This document shows, piece by piece, positions 1 through 7,180 of a DNA stretch of 33,036 nt. The translations under genes and the position numbers were made by a program. The notes beneath the pieces are model-generated. The model saw only the letters and a list, made by a program, of their open reading frames with translations, had not been told where the DNA came from and searched no databases. The DNA lies in NCBI GenBank assembly GCA_046706145.1, contig JBJKPP010000211.1, positions 1 through 33,036 on the forward strand. Direction: 5' to 3'. Positions within the stretch are counted from its first letter, which is position 1. Each line of letters starts with the position of its first letter. The stretch comes from JBJKPP01 sp046706145. Its GTDB lineage: Bacteria; Bacteroidota; Ignavibacteria; Ignavibacteriales; Ignavibacteriaceae.

Positions 1-24
1 GAAGGTTTGGAAATTGAGGTTTAA
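1..24 (+). CDS. C-terminal tail of an unidentified upstream gene (partial)
   Basis: Only seven codons (EGLEIEV) and a TAA stop are inside the window, read in frame 1. The next gene, ybeY, begins 11 nt after the stop, so the two are probably in one operon. In related bacteria ybeY often follows phoH or a membrane HD-domain gene, but seven residues cannot distinguish these and no function is assigned. Confidence 0.45.
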   Translation, partial: EGLEIEV

Positions 25-35
25 ATAACTAATTT

Positions 36-488
36 TTGGCAGATGTGGTAAAAAACCTTAATATATACAGCGAAAAAAAGAACAAAATTGATAAGTATTT
101 AATACATAGACTAATAAAATTTTTAAAAAATGAACTGAAATTCACTTTCTCTGCAATACAGATTAACTTTGTTTCTGCCGACCAAATCACACAAATCAAC
201 AAAAAATATCTGAAACACGATTATTCTACAGATATTGTTACATTTGATTATTCAGTAAGAAAACAGCCAATTGATGCAGAATTGTATATTTCGGTTGAGG
301 ATGCACGATTTAATGCAAGAAAATTTGGTGTGACTTTTGATAAAGAAATAAAGAGGCTAGTAATTCATGGTATTTTACACTTACTTGAATTTGACGACAA
401 AACAAAAGAAAAGAAGAAAATTATGAAGAGACACGAAAACAATTTACTTAGTAAATTCATTGAAATTGAAAGCCAGGGAACAAAATGA
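36..488 (+). CDS. ybeY: Endoribonuclease YbeY (rRNA maturation factor)
   Basis: YbeY is a single-strand-specific metal-dependent endoribonuclease that takes part in 16S rRNA 3'-end maturation and 70S quality control in the cytosol. The 150-aa product has the family signature HGILHLLEFDD at residues 111-121. His111 and His115 are the first two metal ligands. The third ligand, His in most proteobacterial and firmicute enzymes, is Asp121 here, a variant I associate with Bacteroidota-type YbeY. The start is uncertain: TTG at 36 is used here, GTG at 45 is in frame, and neither has a clear ribosome-binding site. The stop overlaps the next gene's start in an ATGA junction, so translation is probably coupled to smg. 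Family assignment is firm; the start is not. Confidence 0.9.
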   Translation: MADVVKNLNIYSEKKNKIDKYLIHRLIKFLKNELKFTFSAIQINFVSADQITQINKKYLKHDYSTDIVTFDYSVRKQPIDAELYISVEDARFNARKFGVTFDKEIKRLVIHGILHLLEFDDKTKEKKKIMKRHENNLLSKFIEIESQGTK

Positions 489-943
489 TATCCGAAATAG
501 TTGATGTAGTAAGAAAAATAGCTGAGGGCATAAAGGCGAAAGACTCATTTGAAACAACTTTAAAATCTTTGTCTAGAGAAAAGAAATATGATAAAAAAAT
601 GGTTGCTGCCGCTTTTAGCTGGATATTTGAAAAAATGACGTATAATTCAAATGAAAATCAGTTTTCAATAAATGAAAAATCAAAAGGATTTAGAATATTA
701 TCCGAAGAAGAGTATAATCTTGTGGGACTAGAGAATTATAATTATTTATTAAATTTTTATAATTTAGGCCTCTTAAATAAAACAGATATTGATACTATCC
801 TTGCATCTTTGGAATTATTTTCTTTAACTGATATAAATACTGATGTTCTAAATGTTTTAATTTTATCACAATTAGTTAATACCGGGTCTAATAGTTTGCC
901 GGGAAGTAGATTTACTTTATATCATTCAGACACAATAAATTAA
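485..943 (+). CDS. smg: Smg/DUF494 family protein
   Basis: The 152-aa protein matches the DUF494 (Smg) pattern: a helical N-terminal half, a central FRILSEEEY segment (Smg has an R-I-Y-T-P-E-E-C equivalent), and a C-terminal helical block ending in a hydrophobic stretch near residues 125-140. The molecular role of Smg is not established. In E. coli smg also lies beside topA, which supports the assignment, because here topA starts 8 nt downstream. The ATG overlaps the ybeY stop. There is no signal peptide, so the protein is probably cytosolic. The family call is based on remembered similarity and is moderately firm. Confidence 0.75.
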   Translation: MISEIVDVVRKIAEGIKAKDSFETTLKSLSREKKYDKKMVAAAFSWIFEKMTYNSNENQFSINEKSKGFRILSEEEYNLVGLENYNYLLNFYNLGLLNKTDIDTILASLELFSLTDINTDVLNVLILSQLVNTGSNSLPGSRFTLYHSDTIN

Positions 944-951
944 GCAAAGAA

Positions 952-3306
952 ATGTCTAAGAGTTTAGTTTTAGTAGAATCACCTTCAAAAGCAAAAACAA
1001 TAAATAAATATCTCGGAAGTTCTTATACTGTTGAAGCAACGGTTGGTCATTTAAAAAACCTTCCTAAATCTAGATTAGCAGTAGATGTTGACGACGAGTT
1101 CAAGCCATCCTACGTTACAATTCGTGGGAAAGGCGATGTAATAAAAAAAATCAAATCTTTAGCTTTAAAAAGTAACAAAATTTATATAGCTACTGACCCT
1201 GACCGCGAAGGTGAGGCAATTGCTCAGGATATTGCTGATATTTTAAATGGTAAAGGTGACAATAAAATCTATCGCGTTCTTTTCCATGAGATCACAAAAA
1301 ACGGTATTAAAAAAGCTATGGATTCACCAAGAGCCATAGATTCTTTTCTTGTCTCATCACAAAGAGCACGAAGAGTTATGGACAGAATAATCGGCTATAA
1401 AATTAGTCCATTTTTATGGAAAGCGATTATTTCAATCTCTGGAGATAGTAATTTATCTGCCGGAAGAGTGCAATCTGTTGCCTTGAAAATTATATGCGAT
1501 AGGGAAGTGCTAATTCAGAATTTTAAACCAATAGAATACTGGTCAATTTGGGCAATTTTCAAAACCGATAAGGGCGATGTATTTAAAGCCAAGTTATTCA
1601 GCGTTGATAAAAAAGATATAAAAATTGCACCTAAACATGAATTAAGTGATGATGAGAAGAAGGAATTCCTCGAAAAATATTTCACTATAAATAATGAAAA
1701 AGAAGCCCAGGAATTATTCGATTCTATAAAAGATAAAGATAATTTTGTAATTTCTAATATTTCCAAGAGAAACACAAAAAGAAATCCTTCTCCACCTTTT
1801 ATTACAAGTACTTTACAGGCAGAGGCATCTAGAAGAATAGGAATGCGTCCAAGACAAACAATGATGATTGCACAGAAATTATACGAGGGAATTGAATTAG
1901 GAAGCGATGGCATTCAGGGATTAATAACCTACATGAGAACTGATTCGACAAGAATAAGTGAGGAAGTAATACCTTTAGTAAGAGATTATATTGGGAAGAC
2001 TTATGGAGACGAATATATACCTGAAAAACCAAATTATTATCAAGCAAAAAACAAATCTAATGTGCAGGACGCACACGAAGGAATCAGACCGACGTCGTTA
2101 AAATACACACCTGATTTTGTTAAAGGTCATGTTGATAAAAAAACATATCAACTTTATGAATTAATTTGGAATAGGTTTGTTGCTTCTCAAATGAAGCCAG
2201 CTTTATTGGAAACAACTATTGTCGAAGTATCCGCCGATGAATTCCTATTTAAAGCATTCGGTACCGCTACCAAGTTTAAGGGATTTCAACAAGTCTATGA
2301 TGATATTCTGGAACAAAGAAGTAAAGATGAAGATAGAACAGAGTATACAAACGACGCAATTCCGCTGGGACTTGAGAAAAACCAGAATCTTGACTTGGAT
2401 GATTTACAAAAAACACAGCATTTTACTAAACCGCCTGCAAGATACACTGAAAGCTCTTTAATAAAAGAGCTTGAATCTAGAGGAATAGGAAGACCAAGCA
2501 CTTATTCGCTAATTGTTTCTACTATCCAGGATAGAAAATATGTTAAAGTACAGGAGAAAAAATTATTTCCCACAAAACTTGGTGTTGAGGTAAGTAATAT
2601 TTTAGTAAAGAATTTTCCTGATATCATAAATGAAGATTTCACAGTAGAGATGGAAAACGAACTTGACCAAATTGCTAGTGGCGAAAATGAATATATTCAC
2701 GTTTTAAATAATTTCTATATTCCCTTTTCTAAGGCATTAAAAAAGGTAGAAAACAACCTTGAAAAAATCTACTGTGATAAATGTGGCAGCGAAATGGAAA
2801 TCAAAGTTGGGCGTTACGGAAAATACCTTGCTTGCACAAATTATCCTGAGTGTAAAAACATAAAATCATTAAAAGAGATTGCTAATCAGAATAAAGAACC
2901 TGAATATACCGGCAAGAATTGTCCAAAATGTAATAACAGATTGGTTTATAGAGAGGGGAAATTTGGAAGATTTATTGGATGTGAAAAATACCCCGATTGT
3001 GACTATATAAGAAATATTACGCTTGGAATAAACTGTCCAAAATGCAAAGAAGGAGAAATTGTAGAAAGGAAATCGAGACGTAATCGGGTATTTTACGGCT
3101 GTTCCAGATACCCGGACTGTGACTTTGTAAGCTGGTATAAGCCTGTAGCAGAGCCATGTCCAAATCATGATTCTGATTACATGGAAAAGAGATATTCCAA
3201 GAAAAAAGGTGATTATTTGAAATGTCCCGTTTGTGGAGAGGAATTGACTCAATCAGAGTCTGGCTGGCCAGTAGACAGAATTGAAGAAGAAGTAAGTGAA
3301 AAATGA
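952..3306 (+). CDS. topA: DNA topoisomerase I (type IA)
   Basis: This enzyme relaxes negative supercoils by a transient 5'-phosphotyrosine break. The N-terminal TOPRIM domain begins MSKSLVLVESPSKAKTI and contains the acidic metal-binding motif DPDREGEA at residues 82-89. The catalytic tyrosine is Tyr327 in the YMRTDSTR motif. The C-terminus (about 600-775) carries topoisomerase zinc fingers: three typical CxxC...CxxYPxC units near 605-700 and a fourth, more divergent CPN...CPVC unit. At 784 aa the length is normal for a multi-finger bacterial enzyme. The gene lies 8 nt after smg and its stop overlaps the xer start (ATGA), so it belongs to the ybeY-hprK run. Identity is secure. Confidence 0.98.
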   Translation: MSKSLVLVESPSKAKTINKYLGSSYTVEATVGHLKNLPKSRLAVDVDDEFKPSYVTIRGKGDVIKKIKSLALKSNKIYIATDPDREGEAIAQDIADILNGKGDNKIYRVLFHEITKNGIKKAMDSPRAIDSFLVSSQRARRVMDRIIGYKISPFLWKAIISISGDSNLSAGRVQSVALKIICDREVLIQNFKPIEYWSIWAIFKTDKGDVFKAKLFSVDKKDIKIAPKHELSDDEKKEFLEKYFTINNEKEAQELFDSIKDKDNFVISNISKRNTKRNPSPPFITSTLQAEASRRIGMRPRQTMMIAQKLYEGIELGSDGIQGLITYMRTDSTRISEEVIPLVRDYIGKTYGDEYIPEKPNYYQAKNKSNVQDAHEGIRPTSLKYTPDFVKGHVDKKTYQLYELIWNRFVASQMKPALLETTIVEVSADEFLFKAFGTATKFKGFQQVYDDILEQRSKDEDRTEYTNDAIPLGLEKNQNLDLDDLQKTQHFTKPPARYTESSLIKELESRGIGRPSTYSLIVSTIQDRKYVKVQEKKLFPTKLGVEVSNILVKNFPDIINEDFTVEMENELDQIASGENEYIHVLNNFYIPFSKALKKVENNLEKIYCDKCGSEMEIKVGRYGKYLACTNYPECKNIKSLKEIANQNKEPEYTGKNCPKCNNRLVYREGKFGRFIGCEKYPDCDYIRNITLGINCPKCKEGEIVERKSRRNRVFYGCSRYPDCDFVSWYKPVAEPCPNHDSDYMEKRYSKKKGDYLKCPVCGEELTQSESGWPVDRIEEEVSEK

Positions 3307-4184
3307 ATGTAGAATCGGTTTCGCAACAGTACCTGGACGAAATTGAAAATATAAAACGATATTCAGGGAATACAGTTAAAGCATATAAAAAAGACCTGCT
3401 GCAATTCGTTGAGTTTTGTTCAGAGAAGAACAAAAAAGACATATCTCTCATTTCAGAAAAGTTTATAAAGAATTATTTAATGAGCTTAAGTGAGACCAAG
3501 CTCGACAAATCTTCAATCTCCAGAAAACTAGCTGCGGTAAGAGGTCTATTTAATTATGCTTACAATCATGATATAATTAAATCGACTCCGCTTGCGAACG
3601 TTACAAATCCTAAATTTAGGAGGAAATTACCCGAAATTACCTCTGTTGATTCAATCCTAAAAATTTATCAAATTGCAGAAGAACATAAGACAGATAGCAA
3701 ATTAGTTCAGGTTATTTTCGAGCTTCTTTATGGATGTGCTCTTCGTGTTTCAGAACTTTGCAATTTAAACTGGGGAGACTTAGATATTAACGCCAAAATA
3801 ATACGAGTAAAAGGGAAAGGAAATAAGGTGAGAATTTCTCCGATTGGCGATAAATCAATAAAAATTATTAAAGAATATTTAGAAGATAAACAATTTCTTT
3901 CACCTTCAGATCCTTTGTTAACCAACTCGCAAAACAGACGAATTTATCCACGTATGGTTCATAGAATTGTAAACAAGTATATGTCACAGGTAACAGATAT
4001 TAAAAAGAAAAGCCCTCATATCTTGAGACATAGTGCGGCCACACATATGTTAGATAGAGGTGCCGACTTAAGAGTAGTAAAAGAAATATTGGGACACGAA
4101 AACTTATCTACGACACAAATATATACCCATGTTAGCATTGAGAGACTGAAAGAAACTTATAAAAAATCTCATCCAAAATCTTAA
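3303..4184 (+). CDS. xerC: Xer-type tyrosine recombinase (XerC/XerD)
   Basis: This is a site-specific recombinase of the Xer family, which resolves chromosome dimers at dif. The 293-aa length is typical. An N-terminal SAM-like core-binding domain (about 1-95) is followed by a catalytic domain with all expected residues: Arg148 (LRVSEL), Lys172 in the beta-hairpin (VKGKGNK), His239 and Arg242 (HILRH), His265 (LGHENL) and the nucleophile Tyr274 (QIYTHV). Position inside the topA operon and the absence of any integrase-like extension argue for a housekeeping Xer over a mobile-element integrase. A topA-xerC arrangement is also known in Bacillus, hence the symbol, but XerC and XerD cannot be separated from sequence alone and a single-Xer system is possible. 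No dif site was recognised in the window. Confidence 0.9.
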   Translation: MNVESVSQQYLDEIENIKRYSGNTVKAYKKDLLQFVEFCSEKNKKDISLISEKFIKNYLMSLSETKLDKSSISRKLAAVRGLFNYAYNHDIIKSTPLANVTNPKFRRKLPEITSVDSILKIYQIAEEHKTDSKLVQVIFELLYGCALRVSELCNLNWGDLDINAKIIRVKGKGNKVRISPIGDKSIKIIKEYLEDKQFLSPSDPLLTNSQNRRIYPRMVHRIVNKYMSQVTDIKKKSPHILRHSAATHMLDRGADLRVVKEILGHENLSTTQIYTHVSIERLKETYKKSHPKS

Positions 4185-4190
4185 TTATTC

Positions 4191-4196
4191 GGAGGT
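4191..4196 (+). promoter_or_regulatory. Strong Shine-Dalgarno sequence for hpf
   Basis: GGAGGT lies four nt before the ATG of hpf. Most genes in this window have weak or no recognisable ribosome-binding sites, so this near-perfect match suggests that hpf is translated efficiently relative to its operon neighbours. Confidence 0.6.
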
Positions 4197-4200
4197 TCAA

Positions 4201-4518
4201 ATGAACATCAAAATAACTTCCCGTAAGTTCAAGGCAAGAGAATCTTTAAAGGATTACATATATTCTGAGATTTTATCTTTAGAAAAGTTCAACGACCAAA
4301 TTATGGACGCCGAAGTTATTCTTAGTTATCAAAATACAAAAGATAGTATAAAAAATGCGGAAATAGTTCTTAAAGTTCCCGGTCAAACACTCCAGTCCAC
4401 AGTTGATTCGGATGATTATAAGAAATCAGTTAGTGGAGCAGTTGAGAAAATAGAGAGGCAACTAAAAAAGCTTAAAACAAAAAGATTGGCAAGAACTAAT
4501 GAAAAAGTTAAGCAGTAA
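4201..4518 (+). CDS. hpf: Ribosome hibernation-promoting factor, short form (HPF/RaiA family)
   Basis: This protein binds the 30S decoding region in slow-growing cells and stabilises inactive ribosomes. The 105-aa product has the family's N-terminal start MNIKITSRKFKARESLKDYI, an alternating beta-alpha pattern, and a basic C-terminal helix (KIERQLKKLKTKRLARTNEK). It lacks the C-terminal dimerisation domain of long HPFs, so it is the short form. A strong ribosome-binding site precedes it. The end of the gene overlaps hprK by 20 nt. The hpf-hprK order recalls proteobacterial rpoN-operon arrangements in which an hpf gene accompanies PTS-type regulators. Confidence 0.92.
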   Translation: MNIKITSRKFKARESLKDYIYSEILSLEKFNDQIMDAEVILSYQNTKDSIKNAEIVLKVPGQTLQSTVDSDDYKKSVSGAVEKIERQLKKLKTKRLARTNEKVKQ

Positions 4519-5512
4519 ATCGATTTCTAAAAAAGAAAACATTACTGTAGGTTATTTATGTGAGAATGTCAAAGAGAAGTTTAAATTGGTGTTGTATTCT
4601 GATGAATCAGGTTTCGACAAAAAAATTTATGAACAAAACCTGCATAGGCCTGGACTGGCTTTAGCGGGTTTTGTTGATTTATTTTCGTATTCAAAAGTTC
4701 AAGTTTTCGGAAACACTGAGATGCAGTATCTCTCCAAACTCAGTCCGGAGAAACAGGAAGAAAGCCTCAGAAAATTATTTGAATTTAATATTCCATGTAT
4801 AATTTTAACTGATAATAATAAACCTATCGGCAAATTAGTTGTCTTAGCGAACGAGCATCATGTGGCGGTTCTTGGTTCTCCTTATCAAACTACAAAAACA
4901 GTCTATCTCATAGGTGATTTTTTAGAAGATCAATTTTCTCCAAGGGTCTCTGTTCACGGTTCTTTTGTTGACGTTTACGGAGTCGGAATTCTTTTTGTAG
5001 GTAAGTCAGGAATTGGAAAAAGCGAAGTGGCTTTAGATTTAGTAGAAAGGGGGCACAGGCTCGTCGCAGATGATTTAATTATTCTAACCAAGAAAGGGGA
5101 AAATATCTTAATCGGATCAGGGACAAGACTGGCAAAACACTTCATGGAAATTAGAGGTTTAGGCATAATAGACATAGAAAGAATGTTTGGTGTACGGGCC
5201 ATCAGATTTCAGAAACGGCTGGAAATAGTTGTTGAATTAGAAGTCTGGTCAGATAAAAATGAATACACAAGAACGGGCCTGGAAGAAAGCTTGGTCAATA
5301 TCCTAGATGTTGATATTCAATATGTTAAATTGCCTATATTGCCGGGCAAAAACCTTACCGTAATTTCTGAAGTAATAAGCTTGAATTATATGCTAAAGCA
5401 TTTCGGGTATGATTCTGCCAGGGTATTTCAGGAAAGGTTGTTGGACAAAATTCAGAATAAAACTGATAATGATTTTAGAAGCGTAGATTACTTCGAACAC
5501 GATTTTGAATAA
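4499..5512 (+). CDS. hprK: HPr kinase/phosphorylase
   Basis: HprK phosphorylates and dephosphorylates the serine of the PTS carrier HPr according to metabolic state. The 337-aa protein has an N-terminal regulatory domain (to about residue 145) and a C-terminal kinase domain. His153 (VHGSFVDVYG) corresponds to the catalytic His. The Walker A loop GKSGIGKS spans 168-175. The family signature EIRGLGIIDIERMFG follows. The start MKKLSSKSISKKENITV lies inside hpf (20-nt overlap), giving translational coupling and a normal length. No PTS transport gene is present nearby, so HprK probably acts in regulation or in an incomplete PTS, as proposed for other Gram-negative lineages (inference). Confidence 0.95.
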   Translation: MKKLSSKSISKKENITVGYLCENVKEKFKLVLYSDESGFDKKIYEQNLHRPGLALAGFVDLFSYSKVQVFGNTEMQYLSKLSPEKQEESLRKLFEFNIPCIILTDNNKPIGKLVVLANEHHVAVLGSPYQTTKTVYLIGDFLEDQFSPRVSVHGSFVDVYGVGILFVGKSGIGKSEVALDLVERGHRLVADDLIILTKKGENILIGSGTRLAKHFMEIRGLGIIDIERMFGVRAIRFQKRLEIVVELEVWSDKNEYTRTGLEESLVNILDVDIQYVKLPILPGKNLTVISEVISLNYMLKHFGYDSARVFQERLLDKIQNKTDNDFRSVDYFEHDFE

Positions 5513-5527
5513 TCTTTTATTTCTTGC

Positions 5528-5556
5528 TTGACAAAAGAGACAAATTTTTTTAGATT
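5528..5556 (+). promoter_or_regulatory. Candidate sigma-70-type promoter for the DUF2795-like gene
   Basis: A perfect TTGACA (5528-5533) is followed after 17 nt by TAGATT (5551-5556), a 4/6 match to TATAAT with ideal spacing. It lies just after hprK. Transcription would start near 5563, leaving a leader of about 140 nt before the ATG at 5706. It fits the small gene being its own transcription unit with a terminator at its end. Confidence 0.55.
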
Positions 5557-5573
5557 CCGCACCTAAAATTAGG

Positions 5574-5616
5574 GCAGTTAATCTTGTTGAAAAACTGCAA
5601 AATTGTTGTTTTTATT
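5574..5616 (+). terminator. Weak hairpin with U-rich tail after hprK
   Basis: Arms GCAGTT (5574-5579) and AACTGC (5593-5598) flank a 13-nt loop, and a T-rich tract follows from about 5604. The stem is only 6 bp, so it may be an inefficient terminator for the hprK operon. Because it falls inside the leader of the transcript from the 5528-5556 promoter, it could alternatively act as an attenuator for the next gene. Confidence 0.35.
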
Positions 5617-5705
5617 ATTTTCCCTTTCATCCTACCATATGATTTTTACATTTTATTTGTTCGGGCTTGTAGAGGGAATATGTCACTAAATAACGGAGAA
5701 ATAAT

Positions 5706-5924
5706 ATGATATGGACAGTGGAGCTTGCATCGTTTCTTGATGATGCTCCTTGGCCGGCTTCTAAGGAAGAATTGATTGATTACGCTGACCGCATAGGTGC
5801 CCCATACGAAGTAATTGAGAATCTGATGGAACTCGAAGATTCCGAAGAGCCGTATGAATCCATAGAAGATATCTGGCCTGATTATCCAACTGATGAAGAC
5901 TTCTTTTATAATGAAGATGAATAA
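5706..5924 (+). CDS. DUF2795-like small acidic protein
   Basis: The 72-aa protein begins MIWTVELASFLDDAPWPA and continues with a helix-rich segment SKEELIDYADRIGAP, which recalls the DUF2795 pattern (a short domain with a conserved P-A-x-K/R-x-E/D-L-I core). The C-terminal third is strongly acidic and aromatic (WPDYPTDEDFFYNEDE). No catalytic motif or membrane segment is visible, and the function of the family is unknown. A GGAG motif at 5695-5698 precedes the ATG. It has its own promoter candidate and a strong terminator directly after it, so it is expressed separately from both hprK and holB. That suggests high or independent expression (inference). Confidence 0.8.
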   Translation: MIWTVELASFLDDAPWPASKEELIDYADRIGAPYEVIENLMELEDSEEPYESIEDIWPDYPTDEDFFYNEDE

Positions 5925-5934
5925 CTTTAAGTTG

Positions 5935-5960
5935 CGCTCCTCAAGAGCGCTTGTTTTTTA
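5935..5960 (+). terminator. Strong intrinsic terminator after the DUF2795-like gene
   Basis: GCGCTC (5935-5940) and GAGCGC (5946-5951) form a perfect 6-bp GC-rich stem with a 5-nt loop, followed by TTGTTTTTT (5952-5960). The tail ends only 4 nt before the holB start codon at 5965. This is the clearest terminator in the window, and its position leaves no room for a separate holB leader downstream. Confidence 0.85.
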
Positions 5961-5964
5961 AATA

Positions 5965-7083
5965 ATGGACGATAAATACTGGGAAGGAATCGCAGGTCAG
6001 GATAAAGTTAAAGAGCTTTTAACCAGTTTTATTAATACTGATAGAATCCCCCACGCTTTATTGTTTCAAGGTAATGAAGGGGTGGGGAAGGATTATGTAT
6101 CCATAAAATTTGCCGACGCATTAAACCTAAGTTATTCATCTAATAACACTTCCTTTATATCTAAACAAATTGCTTCTCTAAGAGAACCATACATAAAATT
6201 CATTTATCCACTGCCGCGAGGCAAAAATGAAACAGAATCAGATGATCCATATGAAAAGTTAAGTGTAGATGAAATAGATAACATTAGAGAAGAACTAGGC
6301 AAAAAAGCTGGAAATCCTTATTATCAAATTTCTCTTTCCAACGCCAATGCTATCAAAATAAACAGCATAAGGGATATAAAGAAGTTTCTGTCATTAGAAT
6401 TTACAGATTTAAAATATAGAGTCGTCATTATTTCCAACGCACACTTAATGAATGAACCCTCTCAGAATGCTTTATTAAAAAACCTGGAGGAACCTCCATC
6501 AGGTGTTGTTTTTATTCTGACAACTTCGCAGCCATCCAGACTCAGAGAAACAATACTTTCAAGATGCTGGATAATTAATTTCGGACCTTTGAGCAAAGAA
6601 AATGTTGTGCAAATTCTTATAAATCGCTTCAGTATAGAAAACTCTCTGGCAGAAGAAGTCGCCCTTTTTTCTGGCGGTTCTTTAACCAAAGCTCTTACGC
6701 TTTTGAATAATGACTTTAAAGAATTAAAAGACAAGACGTTCCGGATACTAAGATATTCTTTTGGGGCTAAATTTCATTCTGCTTTGAGCGAATTTGATCA
6801 ATTAATGGTTAATAATGATAAGGAAGGGATCAGAATTATAATAGAAATGATAATAACATGGCTAAATGATTTGCAAAGATTCAAACATATCCAGAGTGAT
6901 TATTTCTTTGTTGATTATGCTGAAACTTTTGAGAAATTTAACAGCAGATATCCGAAGAATGAAATAAACCATATCATAACAAAACTTGACCAATTATCTT
7001 CTTCAATTGGAAATAATGTAAATACAAAAATCATTTGTCTAGATCTAGTTTTTTTGTTGTCATCAATTATCAAAGATTATTGA
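5965..7083 (+). CDS. holB: DNA polymerase III delta-prime subunit (clamp loader)
   Basis: Delta-prime is a structural AAA+ subunit of the clamp loader. The 372-aa protein opens with WEGIAGQDKVKELL, typical of the DnaX/HolB N-terminus. Its Walker A-like loop G36-K42 is followed by Asp43 instead of Ser/Thr, so ATP binding is probably lost, as in other delta-prime subunits. LLKNLEEPPSG and TTSQPSRLRETILSRCW give the sensor-1 region and SRC motif. The four zinc-finger cysteines found between strands in many DnaX/HolB proteins are absent; the corresponding region reads YIKFIYPLPRG. The ATG follows a terminator by 4 nt and has no Shine-Dalgarno sequence. It is the natural N-terminus by homology. 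A tau/gamma (DnaX) identity is unlikely because of length and the defective Walker A. Confidence 0.88.
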   Translation: MDDKYWEGIAGQDKVKELLTSFINTDRIPHALLFQGNEGVGKDYVSIKFADALNLSYSSNNTSFISKQIASLREPYIKFIYPLPRGKNETESDDPYEKLSVDEIDNIREELGKKAGNPYYQISLSNANAIKINSIRDIKKFLSLEFTDLKYRVVIISNAHLMNEPSQNALLKNLEEPPSGVVFILTTSQPSRLRETILSRCWIINFGPLSKENVVQILINRFSIENSLAEEVALFSGGSLTKALTLLNNDFKELKDKTFRILRYSFGAKFHSALSEFDQLMVNNDKEGIRIIIEMIITWLNDLQRFKHIQSDYFFVDYAETFEKFNSRYPKNEINHIITKLDQLSSSIGNNVNTKIICLDLVFLLSSIIKDY

Positions 7084-7146
7084 TTCAAATAACTTTTATT
7101 TTAGATAAAAATTTATAACTTAGCTTAAATAATATTAATAATTAAG

Positions 7147-7166
7147 TAACAAGATACTTCTTGTTA
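7147..7166. promoter_or_regulatory. Palindromic operator candidate upstream of the thiolase gene
   Basis: TAACAAG (7147-7153) and CTTGTTA (7160-7166) form a perfect 7-bp inverted repeat around a 6-nt spacer, a size suited to a dimeric TetR- or GntR-type repressor. It lies 14 nt before the thiolase ATG, where bound protein would block transcription or initiation. No regulator gene is adjacent. As RNA it would be a 7-bp hairpin without a U-tract, so a terminator is unlikely. Confidence 0.45.
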
Positions 7167-7180
7167 AGAGTAATTTTGAA

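Noticed and set aside
3303..4184. The Xer recombinase as a sign of an integrated element.
   Set aside because: It is embedded by a 4-nt overlap in the topA-hpf-hprK housekeeping run, with no attachment-site repeats or phage genes around it.
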